64,000 nt of DNA, from contig NZ_PIPW01000003.1 in assembly GCF_003987215.1 (NCBI RefSeq), positions 124,001 to 188,000 of the forward strand, read 5' to 3'. The notes below the pieces were generated by a model, which was not told the origin of the DNA, did no database searches, and saw only the letters and a list, made by a program, of their open reading frames with translations. The stretch's first letter is position 1; every line of letters begins with the position of its first letter. This DNA is from Pseudidiomarina halophila (GTDB lineage: Bacteria > Pseudomonadota > Gammaproteobacteria > Enterobacterales > Alteromonadaceae). The translations under genes and the position numbers were made by a program. Of the stretch, positions 37,094-44,630 are shown piece after piece.

Positions 37094-37164
37094 GCGTTAA
37101 GTCCATGTGTTGTGCGAGAATGCTTTCACTATACTGGCTAAATACTTTCAATGGAACGACTTCA

Positions 37165-37383
37165 ATGATCAACGTAAAACCTGGAATCTATCGACACTAT
37201 AAAGGCTCTGAGTACGAGGTTATCGGCACTGTGCAGCATTCGGAAACGGAAGAATTGCTAGTGCTTTATCGCCCTCTGTACGGTGAGCGTAAGTTGTGGG
37301 TGCGTCCGCTGGATATGTTTTTTGAGTCGGTGGAGGTTGATGGCGACGAAGTGCCCCGGTTTGAGTATTTGAGGGACGAATAA
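37165..37383 (+). CDS. DUF1653 domain protein
   Basis: 72 residues from ATG 37165. The family pattern is complete: VKPGIYRHYKGSEYEVIGTV, TEELLVLYRPLYG, LWVRPLDMFFESVEVDG and PRFEYL. DUF1653 proteins are small cytoplasmic proteins of unknown function. The stop codon shares its last base with the start of the next gene (TAATG), so the two are translationally coupled. Confidence 0.92.
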   Translation: MINVKPGIYRHYKGSEYEVIGTVQHSETEELLVLYRPLYGERKLWVRPLDMFFESVEVDGDEVPRFEYLRDE

Positions 37384-37802
37384 TGCGACATTTTCTGGCT
37401 TTGACGTTTCTGCTTTCCACCTCGCTCGCAGCGGTGCAGGCGGCTGAAGTTGACCGCGCCGCGCTGGTCGGGGACTTCGTTGCCGCCTTCAACGCGCAGG
37501 ACTCAGCCGCGATGGCACGCCTGGTTACGGACGAAGTGCAGTGGTTATCGGTGAAGGGCGATTCCGTAGCCGTAGAAACCGCAGGACGTGATGCTCTGGT
37601 TGCCGCCATGGATAGCTATTTCTCTTCTTGCGCTTCCTGTCGCAGCAAGTTACTTGAGGTGCAGGTGTTAGGCTCGCGGGTGTCGGTAATTGAGCAGGCT
37701 TCATGGCAGGTGGACGACGAACTGCGCTCGCAGTCGAGCATCGCTGTGTATGAGTTTGCTGAAGACCGCATTGCGCGGGTGTATTATTTTGCCAGTGAGT
37801 AA
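37383..37802 (+). CDS. Secreted SnoaL/NTF2-like protein
   Basis: 139 residues. A signal peptide (1–20, LAAVQA) is followed by an NTF2-like fold: LVGDFVAAFNAQDSAAMARLV, DEVQWLSVKGDSVAVETAGRDALVAAMDSYF and the closing strands SIAVYEFAEDRIARVYYFAS. Two cysteines in SSCASC may form a disulfide. SnoaL-like proteins range from enzymes to binding proteins; none is supported here. Start overlaps the DUF1653 stop by one base. Confidence 0.85.
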   Translation: MRHFLALTFLLSTSLAAVQAAEVDRAALVGDFVAAFNAQDSAAMARLVTDEVQWLSVKGDSVAVETAGRDALVAAMDSYFSSCASCRSKLLEVQVLGSRVSVIEQASWQVDDELRSQSSIAVYEFAEDRIARVYYFASE

Positions 37803-37829
37803 CCAGGCAAAAAAAAGCTTCCCAAGGGG

Positions 37830-38702
37830 CTAAAAGTTGTCCCAGTAGGGGGGAGTACCGAAGTAACCGTCGATAAAGTCGAGGAAGCTGCGAACTTTGC
37901 TGGCGAGAAATTGACGGTGAGCAAACACGGCGTATAAGGCTATCGGTTCGGGTTCATAGGCTCGCAATATGGGCTGGAGGCGACCCTCGCGTAAGGCGTC
38001 CCAGGCGATAAAGGTGGGTTGCAGCGCAATACCTGCACCGGCGCATGCCGCCTCGACCAGGATGTCACCATTGTTGCTAAGTAATACTTTTCGGGCGGTG
38101 GGTACCACGGCATCATTCATATAGCTGTAGTGTAAATACCGGTGTTCGCGCAGTGCATTCATGTCAGCGGGTGTGCCAGCGCGTTCTAAATAACCAGGTG
38201 CGGCGCAATATAGTAAGCGCACCGGCGCAAGCCGCTTGGCAATAAGCGACGACGAATCCAGCTTACCAATTCGCAGAGCAATATCAAAACCCTCCTCTAT
38301 AATGTCGACCTTGCGATCGTTCAGTTGCAGATCGACCACGACTTGAGGATAAGCTTCCTGAAAGGCACATACCAAAGGAGCTAAATGACGAATTGCAAAC
38401 GACACTGGCGCACTGATACGTAACACGCCACGCGCACTATGCTGTAGTCCGGAAAGTTGCAGTTCTAAATCATCAATGTCGGCAAGCACCTGCTGTGCCC
38501 GTTGGTAATAGGCCGTCCCCGCTTCGGTCAGGTGCTGGCGCCGAGTTGTTCGATTCAGCAATCGCACACCCAAATGCTCCTCTAACTGGCTGAGCGACTT
38601 ACTGACGAGCTGAGGTGAAAGCCCAAGCTTTTCAGCTGCCTGTACAAATGACCCTTCGTTGACGACCGTTACGAAAACCTTCATTGCCTGAAGTCTATCC
38701 AT
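37830..38702 (-). CDS. LysR family transcriptional regulator
   Basis: 290 residues. N-terminal winged HTH: FVTVVNEGSFVQAAEKLGLSPQLVSKSLSQLEEHLGVRLLNRTTR. The effector domain follows (ISAPVSFAIRHLAPLV, DIALRIGKLDSSSLIAKRLAP, AACAGAGIALQP). It is divergent from the DoxX gene, the usual layout for a LysR regulator and its target. The neighbours (DoxX and a LigB-type dioxygenase) suggest it responds to a quinone, catechol or oxidant; this is inference from context. Confidence 0.93.
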   Translation of the reverse strand: MDRLQAMKVFVTVVNEGSFVQAAEKLGLSPQLVSKSLSQLEEHLGVRLLNRTTRRQHLTEAGTAYYQRAQQVLADIDDLELQLSGLQHSARGVLRISAPVSFAIRHLAPLVCAFQEAYPQVVVDLQLNDRKVDIIEEGFDIALRIGKLDSSSLIAKRLAPVRLLYCAAPGYLERAGTPADMNALREHRYLHYSYMNDAVVPTARKVLLSNNGDILVEAACAGAGIALQPTFIAWDALREGRLQPILRAYEPEPIALYAVFAHRQFLASKVRSFLDFIDGYFGTPPYWDNF

Positions 38703-38814
38703 TTGTCTTAACCTATATTATCCACGCCTGGTTGTTAATAAAGCAAAAAACAGGCCATTAATCTACCTAAGTAAGAGTAGTAAAGTATCACCATCAACTT
38801 ATAGGAGGCATTTT

Positions 38815-39276
38815 ATGAACACGTCAAAATTACATTCAGTATTTAAATCCAACGCTGGTATCGGTGCACTTTTACTGCGCGTACCTGTGGGCATCATTCT
38901 TTCCGCTCACGGCGCACAAAAATTATTTGCCTGGTTTGGTGGCTATGGCCTTGAGGGCACAGGTCAATGGATGGCCAGTATTGGTCTAGAGCCTGGTTTC
39001 TTAATGGCGTTACTTGCTGGTACTGCTGAATTCTTCGGCGGTTTGGCCCTGATTTTGGGTTTGCTCACTCGTCCGGCTGCGCTGATATCAGCGTTCACCA
39101 TGGTGGTCGCTATTTTTAGCGTACACGTCGGTAATGGTTTGTTTATGGCCAACGATGGTTATGAATTTGCGCTAAGCTTATTAGCCGCAACTGCTGCGTT
39201 AACCGCATTTGGTGGTGGCCGTTTTGCACTGGATAATGCGATTGCCAATAAGCTGGCCAGTACTGATCGCAGCTAA
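38815..39276 (+). CDS. DoxX family membrane protein
   Basis: 153 residues with four TM segments (about 18–36, 55–78, 84–105 and 120–140). Family marks: LRVPVGIILSAHGAQKLFAWFG, MALLAGTAEFFGGLALILGLLTRPAAL. DoxX/YphA-like proteins are small inner-membrane proteins connected with quinone or redox stress. TAGGAGG precedes the ATG. A LigB-type dioxygenase gene starts 10 bases downstream, so they form an operon, divergent from lysR. Confidence 0.92.
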   Translation: MNTSKLHSVFKSNAGIGALLLRVPVGIILSAHGAQKLFAWFGGYGLEGTGQWMASIGLEPGFLMALLAGTAEFFGGLALILGLLTRPAALISAFTMVVAIFSVHVGNGLFMANDGYEFALSLLAATAALTAFGGGRFALDNAIANKLASTDRS

Positions 39277-39286
39277 GGACAAAATT

Positions 39287-40090
39287 ATGGCACAACATCA
39301 AGTTTTGTTCGTGTCGCATGGCGGGGGACCATTACCCCTGCTTGGCGACACCCAGCATCAAGAGCTGGTGGAGCAGCTTCAGGGAATTGTACCGCGGGTG
39401 CAAAAACCGCAGGCGATACTCGTTATTAGTGCACATTGGGAAGCTGCAACGCCGACGGTGACGACGGCGAAACATCCGGGATTGCTGTATGATTATTTTG
39501 GTTTTCCGCCGGAGTCGTACAAGATCCAATACCCTGCGCAAGGGCACCCGGAGTTCGCACATCACGTACTTGAAACCCTGGCTGAACACAACATTCCGGC
39601 AGCGTCTGATGACCAGCGTCGCCTGGATCATGGTGTGTTTGTGCCACTTAAGCTTATGTACCCCGAAGCCGACATTCCGGTTGTACAGGTGTCACTGAAG
39701 CATAACCTTGATCCGCAGCAGCATATAGAATTGGGCAAAGCACTTGCGGCTATCACGCATGAAAATTTGTTGATTCTTGGGTCGGGCTTCTCGTTCCATA
39801 ACATGAGAGCCTTTTTTTCAACCCAGAATGCTGAAACCGAAAGGCGTAATCTGGCTTTTGAAAATTGGTTGAAAGATACGCTAATGCGTACCGATATTGA
39901 CGAGCAAGATCGGGAGCATCTTTTGCGGGACTGGGAATCAGCTCCTGAAGGTCGCTTTTGCCACCCGCGCGAAGAACATTTGCTACCGCTTTTGGTCTGC
40001 TACGGCGCTACACAAAGGCCCGCCGATTTTTACAGCATGGCGCGGGCACTCGGTCGCACCGCTGGGTTGTTTTTCTGGTCTGCTGGTTAA
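39287..40090 (+). CDS. ygiD: 4,5-DOPA-extradiol-dioxygenase-like protein (LigB/YgiD)
   Basis: 267 residues from ATG 39287; an in-frame GTG upstream would overlap doxX and is rejected. Class III extradiol ring-cleavage fold. The metal-site residues are seen: FVSHGGGPLPLL, ISAHWEAATPTV, LDHGVFVPLKLMYP, then GSGFSFHNM and HPREEHLLPLLVCYGA near the end. E. coli YgiD opens the ring of L-DOPA; the true substrate is uncertain. Together with DoxX and the divergent LysR regulator it may detoxify catechols. Its stop overlaps the end of the HipB-like gene by 4 bases. Confidence 0.9.
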   Translation: MAQHQVLFVSHGGGPLPLLGDTQHQELVEQLQGIVPRVQKPQAILVISAHWEAATPTVTTAKHPGLLYDYFGFPPESYKIQYPAQGHPEFAHHVLETLAEHNIPAASDDQRRLDHGVFVPLKLMYPEADIPVVQVSLKHNLDPQQHIELGKALAAITHENLLILGSGFSFHNMRAFFSTQNAETERRNLAFENWLKDTLMRTDIDEQDREHLLRDWESAPEGRFCHPREEHLLPLLVCYGATQRPADFYSMARALGRTAGLFFWSAG

Positions 40091-40317
40091 TCTTCCCAAA
40101 GAGCGCTTTCTTTCTTTTGTAGCAGCAATAGCTGGAGATCCAGTGCCTGCGTAATTCGCAGCAAGGTATCGATTCGGCCATCGCCCGAACTCTCGAAGTT
40201 CGAGATGACCGCCTGGGTGGTCTGCGCCTTCTCGGCTAACTCCGTCTGCGACCAGCCCAAAGCCTTGCGCGCAGCCCGCACCGCACCACCAATGTCTTCC
40301 GAATGATTGAGTCTCAT
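40087..40317 (-). CDS. HipB-like XRE transcriptional regulator (orphan)
   Basis: 76 residues. A Cro/C1 HTH occupies most of it: IGGAVRAARKALGWSQTELAEKAQTTQAVISNFESS, followed by LLRITQALDLQLLL, very like HipB/Y4mF antitoxins. Normally a HipA kinase toxin gene follows on the same strand. Here the next gene downstream is the convergent dioxygenase, so no toxin is encoded. It may be a relic or a solo regulator. A perfect palindrome just upstream may be its own operator. Confidence 0.88.
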   Translation of the reverse strand: MRLNHSEDIGGAVRAARKALGWSQTELAEKAQTTQAVISNFESSGDGRIDTLLRITQALDLQLLLLQKKESALWED

Positions 40318-40337
40318 AAGCTTTTATATCGATAACC

Positions 40338-40353
40338 GTATATTCAAATATAC
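40338..40353. promoter_or_regulatory. Operator-like palindrome upstream of HipB-like gene
   Basis: GTATATT-CA-AATATAC is a perfect 7-2-7 inverted repeat, 21 bases before the start codon, in an AT-rich stretch (40318–40370). It is well placed for autorepression. Confidence 0.55.
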
Positions 40354-40374
40354 ACAAAACAATATAAAACGCAA

Positions 40375-40427
40375 AGAAGGGGCTGCCCCTTCTGCGGTAG
40401 GCGGGAAAAGAGAAGGGGGGCTGCCCC
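40375..40427 (-). repeat. Paired palindromes, likely terminator of the CapB/CapC operon
   Basis: GGGGCTGCCCC occurs at 40379–40389 (inside a 19-base palindrome AGAAGGGG-CTG-CCCCTTCT, 40375–40393) and again at 40417–40427. On the minus strand both stems follow the CapB-like gene by 19 and 53 bases and are followed by CTTTTCCC and TTGCGTTTTA. They probably end the operon and belong to the repeat family at 9180, 12985 and 14769. Confidence 0.65.
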
Positions 40428-40445
40428 TTCTGTGAACGTTGGTGG

Positions 40446-43400
40446 TTAAGAAACTTTTTTGCCAGCGAACCGGCGCTTAAGTAAGCGAATCAGCCAGTCA
40501 CCTTTCTGGGCTTTATTCAGCTCCGCGAGTTCGGCTGTGGCGCGGTCCATACTGATGACGTTATCCAGCATGGCTTTATAGATTGCGTTGGATTTCTTAC
40601 GACGTTTAATCGCATCGCCGGAATCAAGAAAAGCTTCGATGGCACTTAAAATTTTGTAACGCCAACCTGAGTCGATCGAACCCTGCTCCAGAGCTTTCTC
40701 CATTTCAGCCAGTTGGCGCTTCAGCTGCTGTTCAATGATGGTCAGGTCGGCCTGAATACTTTCCTGCTGACAGATTTGGCGCTCACGGGCAATGGCAACA
40801 GTTTCGGTGACATACTCTTTATCAAGCACGCCATACTCCTGCCATGTTGCCAAAGCGCGTGCGGCAATCTGCACATCGTTGCTATTACGAGAGTTACGCA
40901 GGGTGAGGGCATAGCCGTGAACTTTGTCCCAGGCTTGCCAGCGATACACAAAATCCAGACCGGTGCCTTTGATATTTTGCACCCCAATCACTCGCGCACG
41001 CAGTCCCGTCGCGGTCGTATTAATCAGAGTTTGCACCGTCTCATTACCCGTCGAGTAATAGTTTTCCACCACCACCCAGCGCTGCTTGAAGCAGGCAAAA
41101 ATCCAACTGAGTACTTCGTCCAGTGCGTCGGTTGAGATTAATTTGCCGGCGGCTTCCAGATTTCGCCAATGACAATATTCACCGTACATGTCCGCTGACA
41201 TCTGTGCTATCTCGTCAATCAGTGCTCTTGCATTATCAGCATCGGCAGCCAGGCGTTCAAACGCTGCCTGGAGCTGCGCTTCGCTTTGCCAGGTGTCCCC
41301 GGAAGAAATTAAATCCTCGACCATGTCATCAGCAAGGTTAATGCCCTTTAATGCCGCGGCAACGCGCTTTTTAATTGGCTCCAACGAGGTAGCGATGCGG
41401 AAACGCTGGCACAGTCCGCTAAGTTTTTGCTCGAGATCCTGCTGCTGCTCGCCTTCCTTAAACTGTGCGACAAAATTCTGCCAGGCCTCGTGAATATAGG
41501 TTTGCAGGCCGTCGAGGTTATTACCGATAAAATAATAGCGGTCGGCCTGAATATCCGTCACCAGCATCTCGGCGAATACCCGCGAGCGGGCGACACGGTC
41601 AGCGCGGTTATTTACCACAATGCCGGTCCACACTTCCGGGCTGGCGTCTAAATTATGCCTGGCAAAGCCGGTGCGCTCCCAGTTCCCCAGTGCACCGAGA
41701 CGTTCATTCGCAGACATACCGTTAACGAACTCAATATGGCGGCCTTGTACGGGCACCGGCGGATAGAGTTTCAGTACCCCTAAATCGGCGATTACATTGT
41801 CCGCCATGGCTTTCACCGCAACGTCGTTACGTACGCCCAGACGCTCTGCCATGGTCCGCACCAGCGCGATGTTATTGGGGTGCTCCGCATAGGGGAAACG
41901 CTCCAGTACGTCATTGGTGATAAGACCGGACTGCAACCAGCCAATTGCCGTCAGGTTTGCTTGTTTGCGGTGGGCTTCGTCTTGCAGTACCGGAAGCATC
42001 GACTCTTCAGTGGTGTAAACATCGCCGTTTTTAGCGATGAAGTTCTGCATCACAATTGGAATCTCAATGCCTGCCGGGCCCTGAATATCTTCGTGGTCGG
42101 GGTAGCAGTTGGTGATGGTCGAGATGTCGTCACGCATCCACTGACTTTGCAAAATCTCGATATAGCGGGGCGTTAAGCCCATACATTCCCACAGGAAAAC
42201 ATCAGTACCGAGCTTGGCCGCAAATTTAGTTAAGAATACCTGCTCCCAGATGGTCGCCTTGTCGTACGGGCGGAACAGAAACAGTTCTTTCATCGGGCGA
42301 TTGGCATTGCCGTACAGGAACATGGCTTCGCAGCCGGTGGTTTTCGATAGCACACTTAAGCCAAGGTCATTAAAGACCGCCGCTTTCAAACGTTCAGTGC
42401 CTGATTTGCCGCGTGTGCCCCAGCCCCCGATAACCAGCGGTAAGCGCTTGCGATGACGGCGTAAATCAACAAGCTGGCGAATGTGATTCGCCAGAAAGCC
42501 AACGAAAAATACTGAAGTAAAAGCCAGCAGCTGGGTGATGGTGTTTTGATAAACGGAATAAAAATAATTATAGACGTCGTTCATCGATGGCAGAGTGAAA
42601 GGCAGTGCCACTGAAGGAAAGAAACGGCTCACTCGCGGCTCAATCGGGTACTTACCGCCTTTTGGATCTGCATAGCCGCGAATAGATAGTTTAAAGCCGA
42701 GTTTAGAAACTTTTTTCAGGTAAGCATTGGCATCAAAGCTATCACCTTCCTGCCAGTTACGCAGGCGCGAAAGTCTGGCAAATTGCATTTGGATGGTCCA
42801 GCGCGCTTTAAAGCGTGCCAGCAACGAGCTCGGCGGCATTACCTCGGTAATCCCCTCGCTGCTGTAAATGCGCATGGGCTCAGTGGGCCAACCCTGATCA
42901 AGGCAGGAGATCAGCTGATCCACCAGCGGCAGATAATTACGTTCGCCGCCTTCTTCGTTAATATAAATAGGCTCGCCCGGAACCTTGGTGATGCTCTGCT
43001 CAGCAACGACACGGCTGTTAAACTGCTCAAGCCCATAATAGACCCGACCTTTAATATGGTTGTGGTTTTGTCGTTTGTCGGTCGCCGGTTTGCGCCATTC
43101 ATGAATGATGCGCCATAAACGTGGCCGGAATCGAAAGCCGGACCAGAGATCAGCTTTACTGCCGCGGAAGCGGACATTAAAACCAAAGCGCTTCGCTGCC
43201 ATAAAGCCTAGCTGTCGGTACCATGCCTCCGTTCGTTCGGTTTCAGTAACCGTCAGCTTCAGTCGCTCTTCCATCGGCAGCTGCATTAAATCCTGGCGCT
43301 GCTCGGTGTTGAATAACGGCGCACTGGTATAGAAGAAAATGGCCTCACGGCACTCTGCCGCCCAGCGCCGGACACGCGTTTCCTGATGATGATGATTCAG

Positions 43401-44630
43401 CCACGTCAGCTGAGTATCTATCTGCTCCAGACAGGATTCATCAATGGTTAATTGTGGTGCGTACTTTTGCATCAGCTGCGGCAAGAGGTGCAAGACGGTG
43501 CGCAGCAAAAACACATCAGCGTCACTTTTCAATAGTGCGATGAGGTTATCAAAAATGGTATTGAGCTGCTCTTGTGACCAGTCGTGGTGTAGCAAAGTTA
43601 GCAGGAACTCTGCTTTCACTTTGCTGGATGGATCGCCTTGCAACAAGCGAAGACCTAAACGTAAGGCAAAACCGCTTTCTACGTGCCTGGTGGACTCCGC
43701 AAAGCGTTGGCGTACATACTCGGACGACTCGCTTCGCACTGCAGTTAATGCATGCCGCAATGCTGGTACCTTAGCTGGCAGGAAGCGCAACAGCGATTCC
43801 ACCATGCGACCTTTCAGGAAAATGTCGGCATCACGCTCAACGGTAAATACGTGCTTGAAGATCGTCAGATATTGCTGCGGCTGAGTAACAGCGATCAGCA
43901 TCATCATCTCGGCCCGCATCCAGATGTGCATATCATCGTCGAGACAGACCCGGTAAACGTAACGGATGGTGGTATCGGGAACTGCATCCCGAATCGCCTC
44001 TGGCATATTTTGCAGGACGCGACGCAAGCCCCGACACGCAGTGATACGAATATTGGCCTGCGGCTGATAACTCAAGCTTTCGGTCAGCGTATCCGGTAAA
44101 GCCATAATCTGCCAATGGCGGCTTAACTCTTCGTCATCCTCAAGTTGTTCGAGCATGACCCGCGATAGTTCACAAATACGACCAAGCAGGAAAATAATAA
44201 ACTTCTCCTGCTCGGAGGTCTTTTTCTCGAAGAACTCACTAAGCGCCGCGTCATCGAACCATTCCAGCTTATTTTTTGCGATTTTGCTGATAATGCGGGA
44301 TGGATAGCCCAAAAACTTGGCCGCGGATACCATGTGCTCAGTGCGTTCAGTGTCTGATGCTGCATGTAAGTAGTTGTAATTAAACTCGGCTTGTCGTGTG
44401 CGCAGGCGCTCAATCCGGTTAAAGCGATCGGCTAGTTCATTCTTAAGATAAAGAAAGAGCTGCAAGGCTTCGGTATTTACGTTTTTGACGTTGTTTCCCT
44501 GCTGCGCGGCAGCGGTCCACTTTTGCAGACCACGCTCGCATTCGCGCAGGGATTTGGCATAAATTTTCTGCCAAAGGTTATCCAGTCCTGAACGCAACAA
44601 CGAGCGTGTCGATGCTGAATTAGTTCTCAT
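40446..44630 (-). CDS. Giant CapB/PgsB-type Mur ligase (poly-gamma-glutamate synthase-like)
   Basis: 1394 residues from ATG 44630 (AGGGAA upstream, 11-base overlap with the previous gene); ATG 44666 is an alternative. Residues ~1–690 are a long alpha-helical, HEAT-like region with no recognised match. A TM segment (TQLLAFTSVFFVGFLANHI, ~700–720) precedes the Mur-ligase domain with P-loop GGWGTRGKSGTERL near 735–748, then SKTTGCEAMFL, VFLWECMGLTPRYIEIL, ITNCYPDHEDIQGP. TM plus P-loop plus ECM…TN..PDH is the CapB/PgsB pattern; CapB joins glutamates by ATP-driven amide bonds. Normal CapB has 400–460 residues, so ~700 residues before and ~250 after are extra. The substrate is inferred. Last gene of the operon. 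Confidence 0.8.
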   Translation of the reverse strand: MRTNSASTRSLLRSGLDNLWQKIYAKSLRECERGLQKWTAAAQQGNNVKNVNTEALQLFLYLKNELADRFNRIERLRTRQAEFNYNYLHAASDTERTEHMVSAAKFLGYPSRIISKIAKNKLEWFDDAALSEFFEKKTSEQEKFIIFLLGRICELSRVMLEQLEDDEELSRHWQIMALPDTLTESLSYQPQANIRITACRGLRRVLQNMPEAIRDAVPDTTIRYVYRVCLDDDMHIWMRAEMMMLIAVTQPQQYLTIFKHVFTVERDADIFLKGRMVESLLRFLPAKVPALRHALTAVRSESSEYVRQRFAESTRHVESGFALRLGLRLLQGDPSSKVKAEFLLTLLHHDWSQEQLNTIFDNLIALLKSDADVFLLRTVLHLLPQLMQKYAPQLTIDESCLEQIDTQLTWLNHHHQETRVRRWAAECREAIFFYTSAPLFNTEQRQDLMQLPMEERLKLTVTETERTEAWYRQLGFMAAKRFGFNVRFRGSKADLWSGFRFRPRLWRIIHEWRKPATDKRQNHNHIKGRVYYGLEQFNSRVVAEQSITKVPGEPIYINEEGGERNYLPLVDQLISCLDQGWPTEPMRIYSSEGITEVMPPSSLLARFKARWTIQMQFARLSRLRNWQEGDSFDANAYLKKVSKLGFKLSIRGYADPKGGKYPIEPRVSRFFPSVALPFTLPSMNDVYNYFYSVYQNTITQLLAFTSVFFVGFLANHIRQLVDLRRHRKRLPLVIGGWGTRGKSGTERLKAAVFNDLGLSVLSKTTGCEAMFLYGNANRPMKELFLFRPYDKATIWEQVFLTKFAAKLGTDVFLWECMGLTPRYIEILQSQWMRDDISTITNCYPDHEDIQGPAGIEIPIVMQNFIAKNGDVYTTEESMLPVLQDEAHRKQANLTAIGWLQSGLITNDVLERFPYAEHPNNIALVRTMAERLGVRNDVAVKAMADNVIADLGVLKLYPPVPVQGRHIEFVNGMSANERLGALGNWERTGFARHNLDASPEVWTGIVVNNRADRVARSRVFAEMLVTDIQADRYYFIGNNLDGLQTYIHEAWQNFVAQFKEGEQQQDLEQKLSGLCQRFRIATSLEPIKKRVAAALKGINLADDMVEDLISSGDTWQSEAQLQAAFERLAADADNARALIDEIAQMSADMYGEYCHWRNLEAAGKLISTDALDEVLSWIFACFKQRWVVVENYYSTGNETVQTLINTTATGLRARVIGVQNIKGTGLDFVYRWQAWDKVHGYALTLRNSRNSNDVQIAARALATWQEYGVLDKEYVTETVAIARERQICQQESIQADLTIIEQQLKRQLAEMEKALEQGSIDSGWRYKILSAIEAFLDSGDAIKRRKKSNAIYKAMLDNVISMDRATAELAELNKAQKGDWLIRLLKRRFAGKKVS

